Assembly (NCBI RefSeq): GCF_032854445.1
Contig: NC_088295.1
Span: 59,873,249-59,937,248 of the forward strand
Source: Liolophura sinensis
Taxonomy: Eukaryota > Mollusca > Polyplacophora > Chitonida > Chitonidae
DNA: 64,000 nucleotides
Reading direction: 5' to 3'
Under the pieces are notes generated by a model. It saw nothing but the letters and a program-made list of their open reading frames with translations, made no database searches and was not told where the DNA came from. Position numbers and translations under genes: made by a program. The number at the start of each line of letters is the position of its first letter. Positions within the stretch are counted from its first letter, which is position 1. Positions 40,313 to 53,734 of this stretch are shown piece after piece.

Positions 40313-42984
40313 GCCGTTACCCGGATCTATAAATACGGTCAATACAGAGTATATCATGTGCGTGTGAGGTCTGTTTGCTTTATTTCTCTCTCTCTTTCTC
40401 TCTATTCCAATATCAAATATAAAGATCCGAGAGTCCCAATAAGATTTCAGAAATGGGATCAAATGTCAGCTTCTCGTGACAGCGTATTTATTAAATGACG
40501 GAACTGTAATCGTAACCTGTTATTACTAACTGGCAAAGACACGGGCTTCTCGTTCCTGCAATGACTTCACCATGATATATGATATCCTCTTATCCACTCA
40601 TGGCTCATGCAAGCACGTTCGTATGCAGGTCTTTGTTCAAAGCCAGTTTTAAGTTCACTTTTCATATTGCGCTTGTGGCAGATGGTGCTCTTGGACTGTA
40701 CACAGCGGACTGATCTTCAGATCTAGGGAGGGTTTGTGATATATAGTTTTTTGTACGTGAGTATATAACGGTTTTGAAGAGTATCACTATAAAGACATGA
40801 TATTTGGAGCGGTATGATTTTACGTGAAATAATTTTATAATACCATGGTGTGATTTGCGGAAATACATGAAGGAATGGATATTATTTAATGTCATAATGC
40901 GAAAGTGTTGTAAAATTGTTACTAACCATAAGACTTAAAGGCCACCCGAATCGTATGTGTGTATAAGTAATATAATTACTGACTTATTAAAGGTAAGGAC
41001 TTCGTAGATAATAAAAGTTCTCACTTATCAAATCCCTATGGCAACATAACTAAGAGCTAGTAAATTTGGATGACGATTTAAGCCTGTAATGCGTATGGTT
41101 AGAAGCAATTTTACAATAACTTCGCCGTCAGTCACAGATAGCCAATGTGTAACCAACTGGAAGTAAAAACGATGAGTAATTTAATATTTAAAAAATGTAG
41201 CATAAATGAAAATATGAAAAAAAAATGTGTTTCGTAGTATTGTCTATATCCATATATTCTGTTATAACTGCTGGAAACCAGGACTAAGCATGCACGTATG
41301 GATGTACCGGCCTGTGTTATTGACGTTGCATTGCCTATTGGGAAAGAAAAGCTTTTGCCTATTTTGAACTTTATATCTGGGCTTGATTTCTTGTTCTTTC
41401 ATAAGATATATACTTTAGAATATTCTACTGAATCAGTCGATCCAAATCTTTTCTTCCCATCCAGTTCCAAGTTTGAACTGATCTTCCTGATAACCCGACC
41501 AGTGATAATTCGTCACATTAAATACTCACTCCATCAACTCATGCCTCATTTCAGTGGGCATAAATAGGCTAATGCGTTACTGTTTTGTTTGCCAGACCGA
41601 CTATAAATATTATTTGATATAGTTTGATTTGTGTAAGCAGCAGGATGGATATGTGTCACCAGGTGAACTTTTGGGATTGCATATATACGGCTCGGTAGAA
41701 CTATATAGTCACAGACCGAGCGAGAACTTAACTAAAGCGACTGGTTATTTTGTCAGTGTCACACGTAAATATTACATCTGCAATGCTATAAAGATTCTTG
41801 ATGCTGAATTCATCCGTTTTCTTTAGTACGACCATGGACACAATGGACACAATGGACACATGTAATGCCTTAGAATCACGACATTATGCGTTAACAAATA
41901 TATCTAAACTATCTTATACATAAAAGCAGTTTTATAGTTGTTATGTCTAAAACAACCAACCATATTTCGTCTGGCGTGAGAGTAAGCGTACCTGTAAACG
42001 AATATTTTATTTTGAGTCTTTCCATAATGTCTTACCATTGCCTGCATTCTGAAGATGGCAATCTCTATGGATTCATTTGTAGCCATTCAGTAGCGCAAAT
42101 TTATCTTCCACGGACCTGTTTTCACAAAAGGTTCCATATAGAGTTTCCTTAGGTTAAAAAGTATGACCAAAACTTGCCTTAAAGCCTAAAATACTGATTG
42201 CCTAAAATACTGATTGTTATGGTACATTGTGAAAGTATTGCTATGTGCCTTTTAGCTGGTAAAGCCGCACAAACGCCTACTTCCGCCCCCACCAACCCAT
42301 CTCACACCACACAGGAATCCCTGGACCCAAACAATATGTGCAGCGCACTGCATTCACAGTGAAGTGCTTGTTACGGTAAACACTTGTGTAGTGTACAGTG
42401 AAACGGAAACCTAGCCAGGGGACTATATTTGATATAGTCACACATAAAGAAAGTTTTTCACACGAGAGTGTGGCTCTTGTTATTGGCACCGTATTGGATA
42501 TTCTATAATTATAGTGGTCAATAACAACTCTGTATACAAATGTGACTATTGTCTAGCCATGAATACAGATAAGAGATCCTTCACAAAAAAGGTATAATCG
42601 TCCGATGCTATGTGTAATAACACGTTCGCTTTGGGCAAATAGTAGACCGTTTTCGATGTATGATACTTAATAGTATTTTTGACATTTCAGTTCTGGCATG
42701 CTCACACACACGGCTGTGTCAGTAAATCAACTTTACACGATGCATACAGAAGGCAAGTTTGTACTGGGTTTAATCGATCATCGATAAATCGCACGCACAG
42801 GGGGTCGCCAAAAGGGCGTTTAACTCATCTGGTATGCGAACAACACGATCTACAAATCTGGTTTCATCCCCAGTCAGAGGAGACAGGCAGACTACTCCAA
42901 AGGTTAGAGCGAAAGAAGTGACAGAAACAGTTGGATTACGATGGTGTCACACGGCGAGGCCATTTGTCGGGCGAAATGTTGACT

Positions 42985-43030
42985 TCTGTAATTGGCTCGG
43001 TGGACAATTTGTGGATTGGTCTATAAAGGT
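42985..43030 (+). promoter_or_regulatory. Candidate promoter of the 223-aa gene
   Basis: ATTGGCTCGG and GATTGG (inverted CCAAT) precede TATAAAG at 43022-43028, about 315 bp upstream of the ATG. A possible 5'UTR intron runs from GTTT|GTAAGT near 43168 to TGTTCAG near 43307. Confidence 0.3.
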
Positions 43031-43340
43031 GAGGAACGCCAATGTAAGCGTCTCAACCTTTCCATTTGCGGAAAGTTAGGTGAGGCAGAGAGGTCTTACG
43101 AGCAAGTGTTATTTGGAGAATAATTGGTTTATTGGCAAAGGAAGCCACCTGCAAATAGTTGAGTTTGTAAGTCACAGAGAGGATGTAAATTCTAATCAGT
43201 AACATCATAATGAACATTTTTGTATGTATAATTTTCCCCCATTGTACTTGACACGTCCTCGTGAAAGTCATCAATGGCTATCCCAGTTTCGGTTAGCCTA
43301 ATGTTCAGGGTATGAGATTCGCTGGACAAGAACAAGACCA

Positions 43341-44012
43341 ATGGTGAATGAACGAAAATCATTCCGTGCCAGCTTCGCCTTCCTGCCAAAAAAATATGAA
43401 TTTCCACGAACAAGCAGCAGAGCTACAGCCAGACAAATCTCACCTTCTCGGAGAAAGGAGATGAGCGGTGATGTAAGTCGATCGAACCAAAAGAATCTGT
43501 CCCGTAACGGTTCAAAAAGGGTTCGTAATGGCTTCGGTGCACCAAATATATTTGTTACTAAAGTCTCCGACACGGAAGATGAGAGCGTTCCAAAAGTTAA
43601 AGATGCTACAGGACATCTTTCGCCGTACCATCCCTCTTGCAGTCCAGTGGCGGGGAGGCATTCTAGATCATCGGATGTAAGATCTGTGTATCTGAATCGA
43701 CCTAAAACCTGCAATGGCAAACGCGTCTTGAGAGATATGCATCCGCGTCAGTCTTTGGACGAGGGACAAGAGGCGCGGAGCAGCAGACATCGAGTATCGA
43801 GCCTTTCTATCCGTCAACTGCGGAACATGAACCGAATGGAATCAGATACTAGTAACTTCGGAACCTACCGGAGCATTTTGAATCTTCGACTGGCAGACTG
43901 TCGACGCCAGAATTACGAACTCTCCGAAAGAGTTAAAGATTTTGTAAAAGTTATTGAAAATTTCAAGATGAAAAACAAGCCAAAGAATCCGTGGTCAGTG
44001 GTTGTTGTTTGA
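43341..44012 (+). CDS. Hypothetical basic protein, 223 aa
   Basis: I do not recognise the family. It is the longest non-repetitive ORF in the window, with balanced, higher-GC codon use than the DNA around it, an in-frame stop upstream (43299) and an ATG in CCAATGG context. Seen in the protein: a Ser/Arg/Lys-rich N-terminal 160 residues, likely disordered (RASFAFLPKK, SPSRRKEMSGD, RHSRSSDVRS); an acidic patch SDTEDES; a C-terminal probably helical segment from YRSILNLRLADCRRQ to FVKVIENFK; and a hydrophobic end PWSVVVV. No signal peptide or membrane span. It could be a single-exon gene, or the last exon of a spliced gene (an acceptor-like TTCAG lies at 43307). The 140-codon ORF on the other strand is its shadow. 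Confidence 0.6.
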   Translation: MVNERKSFRASFAFLPKKYEFPRTSSRATARQISPSRRKEMSGDVSRSNQKNLSRNGSKRVRNGFGAPNIFVTKVSDTEDESVPKVKDATGHLSPYHPSCSPVAGRHSRSSDVRSVYLNRPKTCNGKRVLRDMHPRQSLDEGQEARSSRHRVSSLSIRQLRNMNRMESDTSNFGTYRSILNLRLADCRRQNYELSERVKDFVKVIENFKMKNKPKNPWSVVVV

Positions 44013-45015
44013 CAAGGGCTTCGCCAAAAATGTTTCGCTGTTGAGGCTGCATGTAAGTAGTTTTAAAAACATACTATGGGAAACATATCCCACCTGAAAG
44101 ATGTCGGCCCAAGCGGTTTGCTATTTCGTTCTTCCGTACAGTAGGTCACTGTTCCTGTAGGTCTGTTTGGCTATGCACGTAATTATAGCGAACTCAAAAG
44201 CAGACTAGAGTTACAGCAGAGAATGGTGTGTTTTTACACAACTGGAAATCCATACTATGTGTTACATGTATTTACCAATTTAGGCATATATCTGTGTGTG
44301 ATACTTCATTTATGGATAGAGCTTGTGAAAATTCAATCTGAAAACGACAATGGTTACGTGTTATACATGTCTTTAACATTTATGTGACGTCTCACTGATG
44401 ACCAAAGCTTGTTAACTTGATTGAAGGACTGATGAAGAGCAACATGTTAAAATGCTTATATATCATATGTCCGCAGCTTTCTATAACACTCTTTCAATCG
44501 TATTTGTACAGTTACACTTGTAATATATGCTCTATTTGCAATTGTAAAATACCTCTCCCTGACAACTAAGTGGCGGTTTATAACTGAATCAGCTTTGTCC
44601 AGACTTTTATTGTTGACGTACATAGAAAGGTACAAAAACATCTTTTGCTATGTGTATATACATGTGGTCATATAAATGATAGATCTACAGGGCAAAATAT
44701 AAGACGATTTGAAGTAATCAATGTAAAGAAACTAGTAACCTTTACACACTTTGTATAAGTTATCTTAATAAGAATACATCGTTCACACAATTTTATTTTG
44801 GTGTATTTTTTAAAAATAATATTAGCAGTGTAGGAATTCCATTATAGGCGAAACATAATAATACATAAGAAAAGTTACGAAGAAATGACACGATCGTTTG
44901 ATGACGAAGAACTTAAAGTTAAATGGGCAGTTCACTAAATGGAATCTCAAATTTAGGAAGGTGAACTGTGAGTTTCATTTAAATGGGATTCATCTGTCAT
45001 AAAGTTAATTTAGTG

Positions 45016-45110
45016 TTTTATGAAAATTGATCGTTACACATTATTTTATGAAAACTGATCGTTACACATTATTTTATGAAAAATGGTCGTTACACATTAT
45101 TTCATGAAAA
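45016..45110. repeat. 28-bp tandem repeat, about 3.4 copies
   Basis: TTTTATGAAAACTGATCGTT then ACACATTA repeats with single-base changes. Confidence 0.9.
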
Positions 45111-46261
45111 TTTCGGAATAAGTTCTACTTTTCTTGGCAATGGATCCTGTATTTCGTGAAAATAATTTCTGTTTTTCATGACAGTATATACACTCTGAAT
45201 TTTATAAAAATGGACCGAGGACCAGTATACTGTGGTACTGAAAGACACTGATTTGACTTTCTGTCATAATTGTTCCCAATGTTTTCTGACCAAAACCTAA
45301 AACAATTTCATTAATGAATGCTGGTTAAATAGTTCCGTGGGAGGACACAGGTGATGAGGCTAAGCGTAAACAAAGCTCCAAAGGTCAAGCTTGTCTATTC
45401 TTGGCAGTGATGTAAAGCGAGAGGTAGAGAGCGACGCATGCGCTGTGTAGAGAATTTGCGACTATTTATTTACCATATACTGAGTGTTTGTTTGTATCCC
45501 CCTCCCACGAACTGTCGTGATGATGAAAATCTGATGTCTGATCTGTATCCCGTTTGTCAAGTGTTAAAAAGCTGCTAAATATACGTAAACGCGTTTAGTA
45601 CAATAAACAAGTGACATGTTTACAGAAAACATATGACTTTATTATATGTAAAACTGTCAAATGTTTACTATAAATCAACCTTTTTACATGTTTATCGGCT
45701 TTTTACACTTGATATAAACACAGTCATGTTTATTGGACTGTTTGAGTTTATTGAAAATACCCACCATATTACAGTGTAAACACCTGATATGTTTGCAACA
45801 ATAAACACGTCCTTATTTACTAAACATACCTTTTTACGAATAACCACCAGAACACATTTCCAAATTGTAACAGAAATATGTTTGAAAACGAAACACTTTT
45901 AGTGAGTACTTCCTTGTAAAGGACCAAGCATTGTAAGGCGGGGAATAGGCCGCAGTGCCAGAAATTGTCCACCTCAAGAAGGCAAACTAATTATAACCGT
46001 GAGTGACAGCTGTTGACACAGTCGTAAGGCCACTTCTTTTAGATCTGTTTTACTCTTCTTTTTCTGTTATATGACAAGCATGCGACTTATAAAAAAAAAC
46101 ATATTATCCTGCTATCCTGACATATATTTTTTTGGCATTAGAGACTACAGAGTGAGGATAATCAATGTACCGCAAGGGTAACTCTCTGAAAAGTTCTTGA
46201 GCTATGCACCAATCAGTAAAAAATATATAACAAATGTAACCTCCAGCCTTATAATTCCGCT

Positions 46262-46372
46262 CCTGCAACAAGGAGGCACATTACATGCACTCTACGGACT
46301 CCTTCGTCGTCATATGACTGAAAAATTGTTAAGCACAACGTTGAATCCCAAGCACTCACTCGCCCAATCTTA
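46262..46372 (+). repeat. SINE-B 3' end
   Basis: CAACAAGGAGGCACATTACA, TTCGTCGTCATATGACTGAA, CCCAAGCACTCACTCGCCC. Confidence 0.85.
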
Positions 46373-46744
46373 GCCTCCCATTAAACTGAAATACAGGCAC
46401 AGGTTATAGCCATTGGAAAGACTGGGAATAAGTTACAGCTCATCCAGCGTTAGCAGTGTCGCATAAGGCAGAACTAAAATAGATTTGACCAAATACTGAG
46501 GGATTATCTTCTTTCGCGCGTTGAATAGTACGCAGACATAAATCCCTTTATGGATTAATGCGTAACTCATTTTTCAGCGGTATATAGTTACACCCGTAAG
46601 CCATGTATACTTGTAGGACGTTTCAATATAAGCACGCAGGTCTCAATACATGTATCGATTGAGCAGTATAGTTAATTATGCATATAACGCATCCACTCTC
46701 TAATCTCAAGTATAACTTAACGGTCCAACATCACTTACGCTAGC

Positions 46745-47469
46745 GCGCATGCGCTGAGCTAAGGGCTGGTTCATCGGTACAGTTGTCACATGCCACTGGT
46801 AAGAAGCGCAACTGTTCATGTGAGACAAGGATAAGCTTTAGCCGAGAGTCGTCGCTGGGTGATTTTAGCCTCAGCGTACCCCCTCCGTGGATACTGCGTA
46901 CAGTCCGCTACGTACGGAACATTGTGTATAGGGAACTAGTGTGTGTATATTTCGCCACAGTGTGGACACAATAACAGCTGTTGTTGTTGTTGTCCGTTGT
47001 ATCCGTGTAAGAATCGACTAACAATTGTCTGAAGCCTGTATAGCCGTGACCGGAGAGAGTTGGAGGCCGGAGAAAGGCTTTAAGCTTGGGGCCGCCTTGG
47101 GGACCGTGCACAGGCTATATGATATAAGCCCACACAGAAAGTGGCCTAGTTAAAATCCGCTCTGCTTAGGGCAAATTACAGCGGGACAGAGGCATATATA
47201 CTCTGTAGTAGGCCCATTTTGCTTCAGGCAAACTGTAAGTTGTTGTGTGTGATACACCGTTGTGTCAGGAACCCTTCTGACGAAGGTAGAGCCTATATGA
47301 CATGCTAGAGCTCCGTGTGGACGAGAAGGACCTATACGGCCTCTTATGTGTGCAGAGGTGTTTGTCCGACGGATCACGCCAATGACAAAGCCTACTAGAA
47401 AATCAGCTGTCAATCATCATTTGTATATATGTATATATATATATATAACTTCATTGCTGGTGTATCCAG
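46745..47469 (+). promoter_or_regulatory. Candidate promoter and non-coding first exon
   Basis: GCGCATGCGC at 46745-46754 is a perfect NRF1-type palindrome; the next 700 bp are CpG-richer than the surroundings and end at a consensus donor CAG|GTAAGT (47467-47475). No downstream coding exon is recognised, so this is only a hint of a gene start. Confidence 0.25.
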
Positions 47470-47639
47470 GTAAGTGTTATATTGATGGACGTAAATGTGT
47501 CTGTGTTATTGTGAGTGATGGTGATCGTATAGAAAACAGGCGTAATATTAATCAAACAGCGCCTACGCTTTGTAAGCATGATGACTTGTAACTGTAGAAA
47601 CGTGAGTGGGACTGTTAACCACTGTGCATAGGAAACACG

Positions 47640-47900
47640 AGTTCAATATCGACCTTGGTGGAAGAATTTGTATAGTTTTGCCTGCTAGGTCCGTTTGCGC
47701 AGACTACGTTCATTGACAACTTGTCTTTTACCAATACGACGTGCAAATCTGTAAATCACACGTTGGAAAGTTTGCCACTAACTTGCCGAAGGTCGGTGGG
47801 TCAGTCCAGGCACTTCTCAACCTATAAATTAAATTGACCCCCATGGTGTAAATGGAAAATGCTTAAGCATGGCCTTAAACAACAATCAGACAAGTAAGTA
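47640..47900 (+). repeat. Diverged SINE
   Basis: GAGTTCAATATCGACCTTGG (box B-like), TTGTCTTTTACCAATACGAC, and the end GCTTAAGCATGGCCTTAAAC plus AACAATCAGACAAGTAAG. Confidence 0.6.
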
Positions 47901-48324
47901 AATTGTGTTAATTAAACGATAACTGTTATCACCATACTATATCATGCAGTCGTGTACTTCCATAGCTATATGTGTATTTAATAACACGTACCATAATGAG
48001 TACTATACCATAGGACGCGTTATCTTTAGCAAAGGAGGCCAAACAAATAAACAGTATTTCATCATGCATGGATTCACTGATTGTATAGGCCTACTTTATG
48101 TAAATAATCCATGTGCCCGCGTATTCTCTGTGTCTGTATTCAACTAGTGTGACTGCTCTTTCCAGTGCAGTGCATTTTACTTATAAGGCATAGACAAGCT
48201 CTCCGTTGTCATTATAGAGAGATAAAATAGGATCGTATGTATATGAATATATAAATGCATGCATCCAGCCGGTTATTCATCGGGGTAACTACTTGTGTAA
48301 AATATCATCATTTATTCCACAAGA

Positions 48325-48405
48325 AGACACCGCATGTACACCCACGTAATGACTACTCGTCATCACATGACTGAAAAATTGTTAAGTACGACGTTAAAAT
48401 AAATG
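48325..48405 (+). repeat. SINE-B 3' end fragment
   Basis: CATGACTGAAAAATTGTTAA then GTACGACGTTAAAAT. Confidence 0.8.
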
Positions 48406-48853
48406 CATTCATTTATTCTTTTATCATTTACTGGCATTTAGAAACTGTTAGAACTTTCCCACCTGAGATAATTTGGGATTAAGCAGATTGATCTACTGTT
48501 CATTCCTGCCTTTTCGATGACGATCTGTGGGAAAACCGGTTAGGCAGTACTTGCTTTACAACAGAACAATGGTTAATTAGGCTTCATTCAATCGTCATTG
48601 TGCATTAAAACGGAACGCATTGCATATATTATAAGAGTGCTGTGCTATAGATGTATTCAGATATTATCATTGAACGTCTTTAGCACTGCGTAGTCTGCTG
48701 GATGAAATCACCGAGCAGTGTGAAATGACCCTAATTCTGTATTCCTGGATGGCTGACCCTGCTATGATAAATAAATTACGATATCGATAAATATCTGTTG
48801 ATATTGATAATTTATTTACTCATGTTGATAATTTTCGAATAAATGTTAAACTG

Positions 48854-48891
48854 CCCCCCCCCCCCCCCCCCCACACACACACCCCTCAACA
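48854..48891. repeat. Poly(C) then (CA)n
   Basis: 19 consecutive C followed by ACACACACACCCC. Confidence 0.9.
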
Positions 48892-49315
48892 AACTTGGTC
48901 ATTGACAACGTTTAGTCTCTGTCATTATAGTATTACTTGTAACGACAATGTACTATATGGCCTCGCCTTTGTCATTTGAGCTGTGTAAGCGTGTATGGAT
49001 CAGTTTAGGTCCGCGTGTTTTGTGCATGGAACAGGTTAAATTTTACCCTCTTTTCCCACTAAGTAGCAAACGTGTAGCCTATATACTTCAATGCGTGCTG
49101 GAGCACGCGAAGTGTCACGTATAATCTTGTGGTTTTGGATCATCGGTTATTATTGAGGGAGACTCCTTGGTACGCTTTGAGCAAATTTTAAGTTTCCAGG
49201 TGTTCAACAGTAATATTTCGGGGCAGTGATAGATCTGGCAGGTGGACGGCTGGTACATTGTGTTGTACTATAGCAACACCCGCGTATATCTTCAACTTTT
49301 TTCTATACATCCTCA

Positions 49316-49441
<126 letters not shown>

Positions 49442-49664
49442 CATTTCTTTAACCAATGGTATGGAAGTATATCTACAGAAAGAGACGAAAATTGGCATTC
49501 AACATACGTGGGATTTATCCGTTTTTACTGTTTGGCTGTGGGTCATGGTGACGGTAACCATGCGACAGTGAGTGTGATGGCTATTACGCAACGGGTATTT
49601 AATCAATATGGTGTGTATATCTGTATATACGTCACATGCACATAGGAAAGTTTGTCAGTAACGT

Positions 49665-49792
49665 GCCAAATGTCAGGGGTTTATCCCAATCACTGCGGGT
49701 TCCTCCGTCTGTAATACTATCTGCCAAACGTAAAAGTCAATAATGCTTGAGTATAGCGTTAAACAACAATCAAATAAATAAATAGATAAATA
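49665..49792 (+). repeat. SINE-A-like 3' region
   Basis: GGGTTCCTCCGTCTGTAATA, ATGCTTGAGTATAGCGTTAA, ACAATCAAATAAATAAATAG. Confidence 0.7.
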
Positions 49793-50329
49793 AACTTAAC
49801 ATCTTTATGAAATTGACTCGATGGGAACAACATGTGGCAAAATATATATTAGAATTGAGTAAAATCTTGTATTGAAGAGTGACAATACAGGCTGAGTGTC
49901 AAGATGATTTAGCGCTTAAGAGGATAATACGACTCCAAGCGTCAAGGGATTATTTGCCTGATGGAATAAGACGTCTTTCTCCAGCTGGATATTTCAGTGG
50001 GTATATATGTGAATTGCGCCTTTGTACATACGCAGACCTCATTTCCCGGATGCTTTGCAGGTGTGTTTGGTCGCATTTCGAAATTATTTACATGTATAAG
50101 GTTACGTCGGTATTGCGTAAGTCCTTTAAAATCTACATTGGTGAAGTATCCGTCTGGCGTCCAGTGTAGTCTATGTATCTCAGACGTGAATGCGCCTCGT
50201 GTGTGATAAGTGGACAGTGCTTAACAACCAATACATGTCTCCTCATATAGCAATATATCCCAACATCAGCACATCGGAGGTGGCGGTAGGTAAATATATC
50301 GCCTGTTCAGACTGTGTGGATCGATTTAT

Positions 50330-50530
50330 GTATTCAAATTGTGTACGATGCTAAACTAAAAGCAGTCGATAACAAAATATGTATCTCAGCTGCGCTTTGA
50401 TTGCAACTGTTCATACAGTATATCCAACGAGGCGATCTAATTCAACACGATGAAATAATATACAGCCCATAGGCCCGGGTTAAGCGGAATTAGACACAAT
50501 CTTGGCGGAAGCAGAGCGCCGGGGATTCTG
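50330..50530. repeat. Dispersed repeat, copy 2 (partner at 36700)
   Basis: Contains AAAATATGTATCTCAGCTGC, TATATCCAACGAGGCGATCT and GGGTTAAGCGGAATTAGACA in the same order as copy 1, followed by TCCATATTTAC-like sequence in both. Confidence 0.85.
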
Positions 50531-51477
50531 GACCTTCTGTCCATATTTACTTACAAGAGAATTATGCCAGTTGTAAAATTTAAAACTTTTGGTGGAGTAA
50601 CCTTCACATACCAGTTTTTCAAGTTTTGTAACGCTGGTGGAAATCTCCACATAATACACAGGATCTAACAAATGCTGTGTAACTTTCATTTTATCGCGAT
50701 GGTCATATGTCGCCTTAGCTCTTGTCTCTTCATTATACCAGTCATGCATTTTAGCCCAAACAATGCACGTGACGTATGCTTATATCTTCATGCTCCAACG
50801 CGTTTCTCTGTGTTATTCGTGTCACTTTAGTCTTGTAGGCGCGAAGCATTGAAATTCCCTTCGACAACAGACAGATGAGTTACTGTATTGTCTGCAGTCG
50901 GTGGTATGAGTAAACACTGGAGGCATATATAATCATAAACAATCATCATTGATATTTTATAAAGGCTTCACGCCTTTGGCTGCATATGTCGTCCCGTCAG
51001 GCGTATACTATATGTACTGTAACTTTTTTAGGTTAAATTGGATACGTGTTTAACACGACGTCTTGTGTGTGCGCAATTATATTTTACTTATAGATGGCAG
51101 CTCTCAAACAGCTATAGCGCGCATATACATTCACGATGTGAGCCAGATGGCATTTTTCCTTATCTCATTTGCGGAGTAAACGAGTGAGATAATATGTACA
51201 CTTAATGTGAACCGTACTGTGTGCTTAACTTTTCATCCAAATATATGGTGGATGAATAGTGATTTACCACAAGCAGCGAATTGTGGAGGTAAGTAGTTTA
51301 ATTGGGTATTAAAATGATCTCTTGAAGCATAATTCGATTCGGTGGGCTCAGAAATAATTTCTGTCGGATTTTTGTGGGGATTTAATGTGTAACACTAGAT
51401 CACAGATTACGTACGATTTGAGGCTCTCTCACCATGGATTATTCGGCTATTTATTGCGCTATTTATTCGGCTATTTA

Positions 51478-51572
51478 TTCTCCCGTGAACATGACCCCCG
51501 TGGTAAAAGTGAAAACGTATCAAGTTCAGTATTAAAAACCAATCAAAATAAATAAATAGACAAACAAATAGA
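51478..51572 (+). repeat. SINE-A tail, diverged
   Basis: AACATGACCCCCGTGGTAAA, GTATTAAAAACCAATCAAAA, TAAATAAATAG. Confidence 0.6.
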
Positions 51573-52229
51573 CAAACAAATAAGCAGATGTATGATTAAT
51601 CTAAATAATCCGCGATTTCTACACATAAGTCATTGGGTATAACTTCCGTCTATTGGAAGCAGCTGAAATATAAACAAAGTCCGGAATTTGATCGGCCGTT
51701 TTCTGTGACAAACGTTTATGGATATCAATTTCAGTGATGTGTCAGCTGAAGTTATTCATACAGAAAACTGCATGTTGTATCTGTCATTCTGGGATCTGTT
51801 GATCAACGGTATATACAAGTTTACACACTCTGATACAGTACAGTGTAACAGATTAAGGTTTGCTACAAAAGTGATCGAGTATATACTATACAACTTTACT
51901 TATTTGGATAGAGGGCTCGAAACTGACCTAAACCGCCAGTCATTTCTTTTCTGCTTTGTAAACTCTATAAATCAACTTTTAGTGTGGAATTATCACGTCA
52001 TGTTAACGAAACCGGAAATGCCATGTCCATTGTACCTTACGCCGGGTACTTTGGTCTCCTCCACCAGTGTAACTGACCATTTTCGTGTAAATGCAAATTG
52101 CTTGAGTATGGCGTTATAGAGCGATCGAATAATCTATGAAGAGAATAAAATTTGCTATAAAATTTTATAGTGAGACTTCAAGAAACAGCAGATGTATGAT
52201 CCCGCTAGCCTGGGTATTATCATGATTAT

Positions 52230-52540
52230 GTACTAGATCGATAAACATGCACTGTGTCATGTTATAAAGATTGCTAACGTAGAGTTGTATAGAAATGTGT
52301 ACCACGGGGTACTGAATCCCCCCCCCCGGACATACCCCCCCCCCCCCCCCCACACACACACAGACATTTTCCCCTCCTGAACATACCCCCCCGGACATTC
52401 CCCCCAGTATAGCGAGTAAAACTCATCAACATGCTCTGTGTCATGTTATAAAGATTGTTTACGTAGAGCTGTATATAACTGTATACCTCATACCGTGTTT
52501 GGATGAATACGGAAAACTTCAGTATAGCGAGTAAAACCCA
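52230..52540. repeat. Tandem duplication, about 186-bp offset, with C-rich tracts
   Basis: TGTGTCATGTTATAAAGATT followed by an ACGTAGAG word occurs near 52252 and 52438. CAGTATAGCGAGTAAAAC occurs near 52407 and 52521. Poly(C)/(CA)n tracts (about 52317-52365) lie inside. Confidence 0.85.
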
Positions 52541-52661
52541 TAAACACCGGTTCTACTATTACATAGGATCTCTGATAATACTTCAGCTTTGATGTGCAAA
52601 TATGAGTTTTGCGCGTCATCTTATATAATGCGTTTCAAGCCAATCTATTCTTCGTCCCATA

Positions 52662-52663
<2 letters not shown>

Positions 52664-52718
<55 letters not shown>

Positions 52719-52762
52719 CACACACACATACACAGACACACATATCATATATATATATATAT
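52664..52762. repeat. (TA)n and (CA)n microsatellite
   Basis: About 25 TA units, a short CACACACA patch, then a second (AT)n run. Confidence 0.95.
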
Positions 52763-53734
52763 ATGAAGGACATGGTAACTGATATCTTTTATGGGATGCG
52801 GGCTTATCTGTGTTCACTCTGAGCCATGCCTTTTGTGTATATTCGTCCAACTTTTCTCTGTTCAAATATCATATCCTGACTTGCACACTACACCAGGATA
52901 GACACATTTCACATGCATCTATACGTTTGTTTTGTCGTACGTCGTGGGAAATAGCATGCTGTACAACTTTCATATTGAACTATATCATATACACGTAGAG
53001 TCTGCATGTTATCAATATAGTATCCAAATGACAATATCGTGTTGTTATCGAATTCGAGCTTTCTGATGTCATTAAGTAAATATTTTTTCCTATTGTTAAT
53101 TTGAATGGATTGCAATTTTCTTTTGTTAGATGATAGCGATGGGCTGTTTCATGACAATGGTTCCACCATGCTTTGTTGGTTAATGTATACCTCCAGATTC
53201 TTTGAGGCATTTAGAATTTGATAGAGTAATATCAGAGTTTGTACATGTATAAAAACAATCTCATTTATTGGGTTGACTGGCTTGACAACGATGTTAAAAT
53301 GTACATCGAAACGTTGCATATCAATAAAAGAGAACTGTTAAACTTTGGGCTTTTTATACAGAAGAAAAGGATATAAAGAGATCGCAGAGAGTGACACATG
53401 CGCTGTAAGGTGTATGAATTGAAACCTGGTATTTCATTGGCCAAAGGCCGATCGTTCTGCATGTAGCGAGAATAATGCTCACTAACCAATCGAGGACCAT
53501 ACACTGAGGATCAAAGAATGAATTAAAAGTGTTTAACGGCACATCGTGGCGATGGGGATCAAAGAATGCTGCTGCCATTAAGTCCAACTTATTAATAGTT
53601 AACTGAGTGTAGACTGAGGGTGATTAGCAAAAATGGGCATGGATATGTAGCAAACATGGCCGTTAAGCGATTCATGGCATTTTAACTTCGCCCGTTCGTT
53701 CATTACCAAATACCTTTAGGACACAATATAGGTC

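Larger units (their letters stand above)
32721..43000. other. Gene-poor intergenic region
   Basis: I find no coding exon. It holds SINE-A fragments (34165, 39640), a SINE-B tail (37790), a TIR element (37969-38187), a tandem array (38655-38955), an M1 copy (40091) and one member of a dispersed pair (36700-36905). Short ORFs lack family resemblance. Confidence 0.5.
44013..46740. other. Intergenic DNA downstream of the 223-aa ORF
   Basis: AT-rich; possible 3'UTR of the ORF first, with AATAAA only at about 45602. A 28-bp repeat (45016-45110) and a SINE-B tail (46262-46372) lie here. No gene seen. Confidence 0.5.

Noticed and set aside
43298-43720. 140-codon ORF on the minus strand
   Set aside because: Shadow of the 223-codon plus-strand ORF, with less coding-like composition and no promoter.
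51718-52119. 133-codon plus-strand ORF
   Set aside because: Its end runs into SINE-A-like sequence (CTTGAGTATGGCGTTATAG); no domain and no splice or promoter context.
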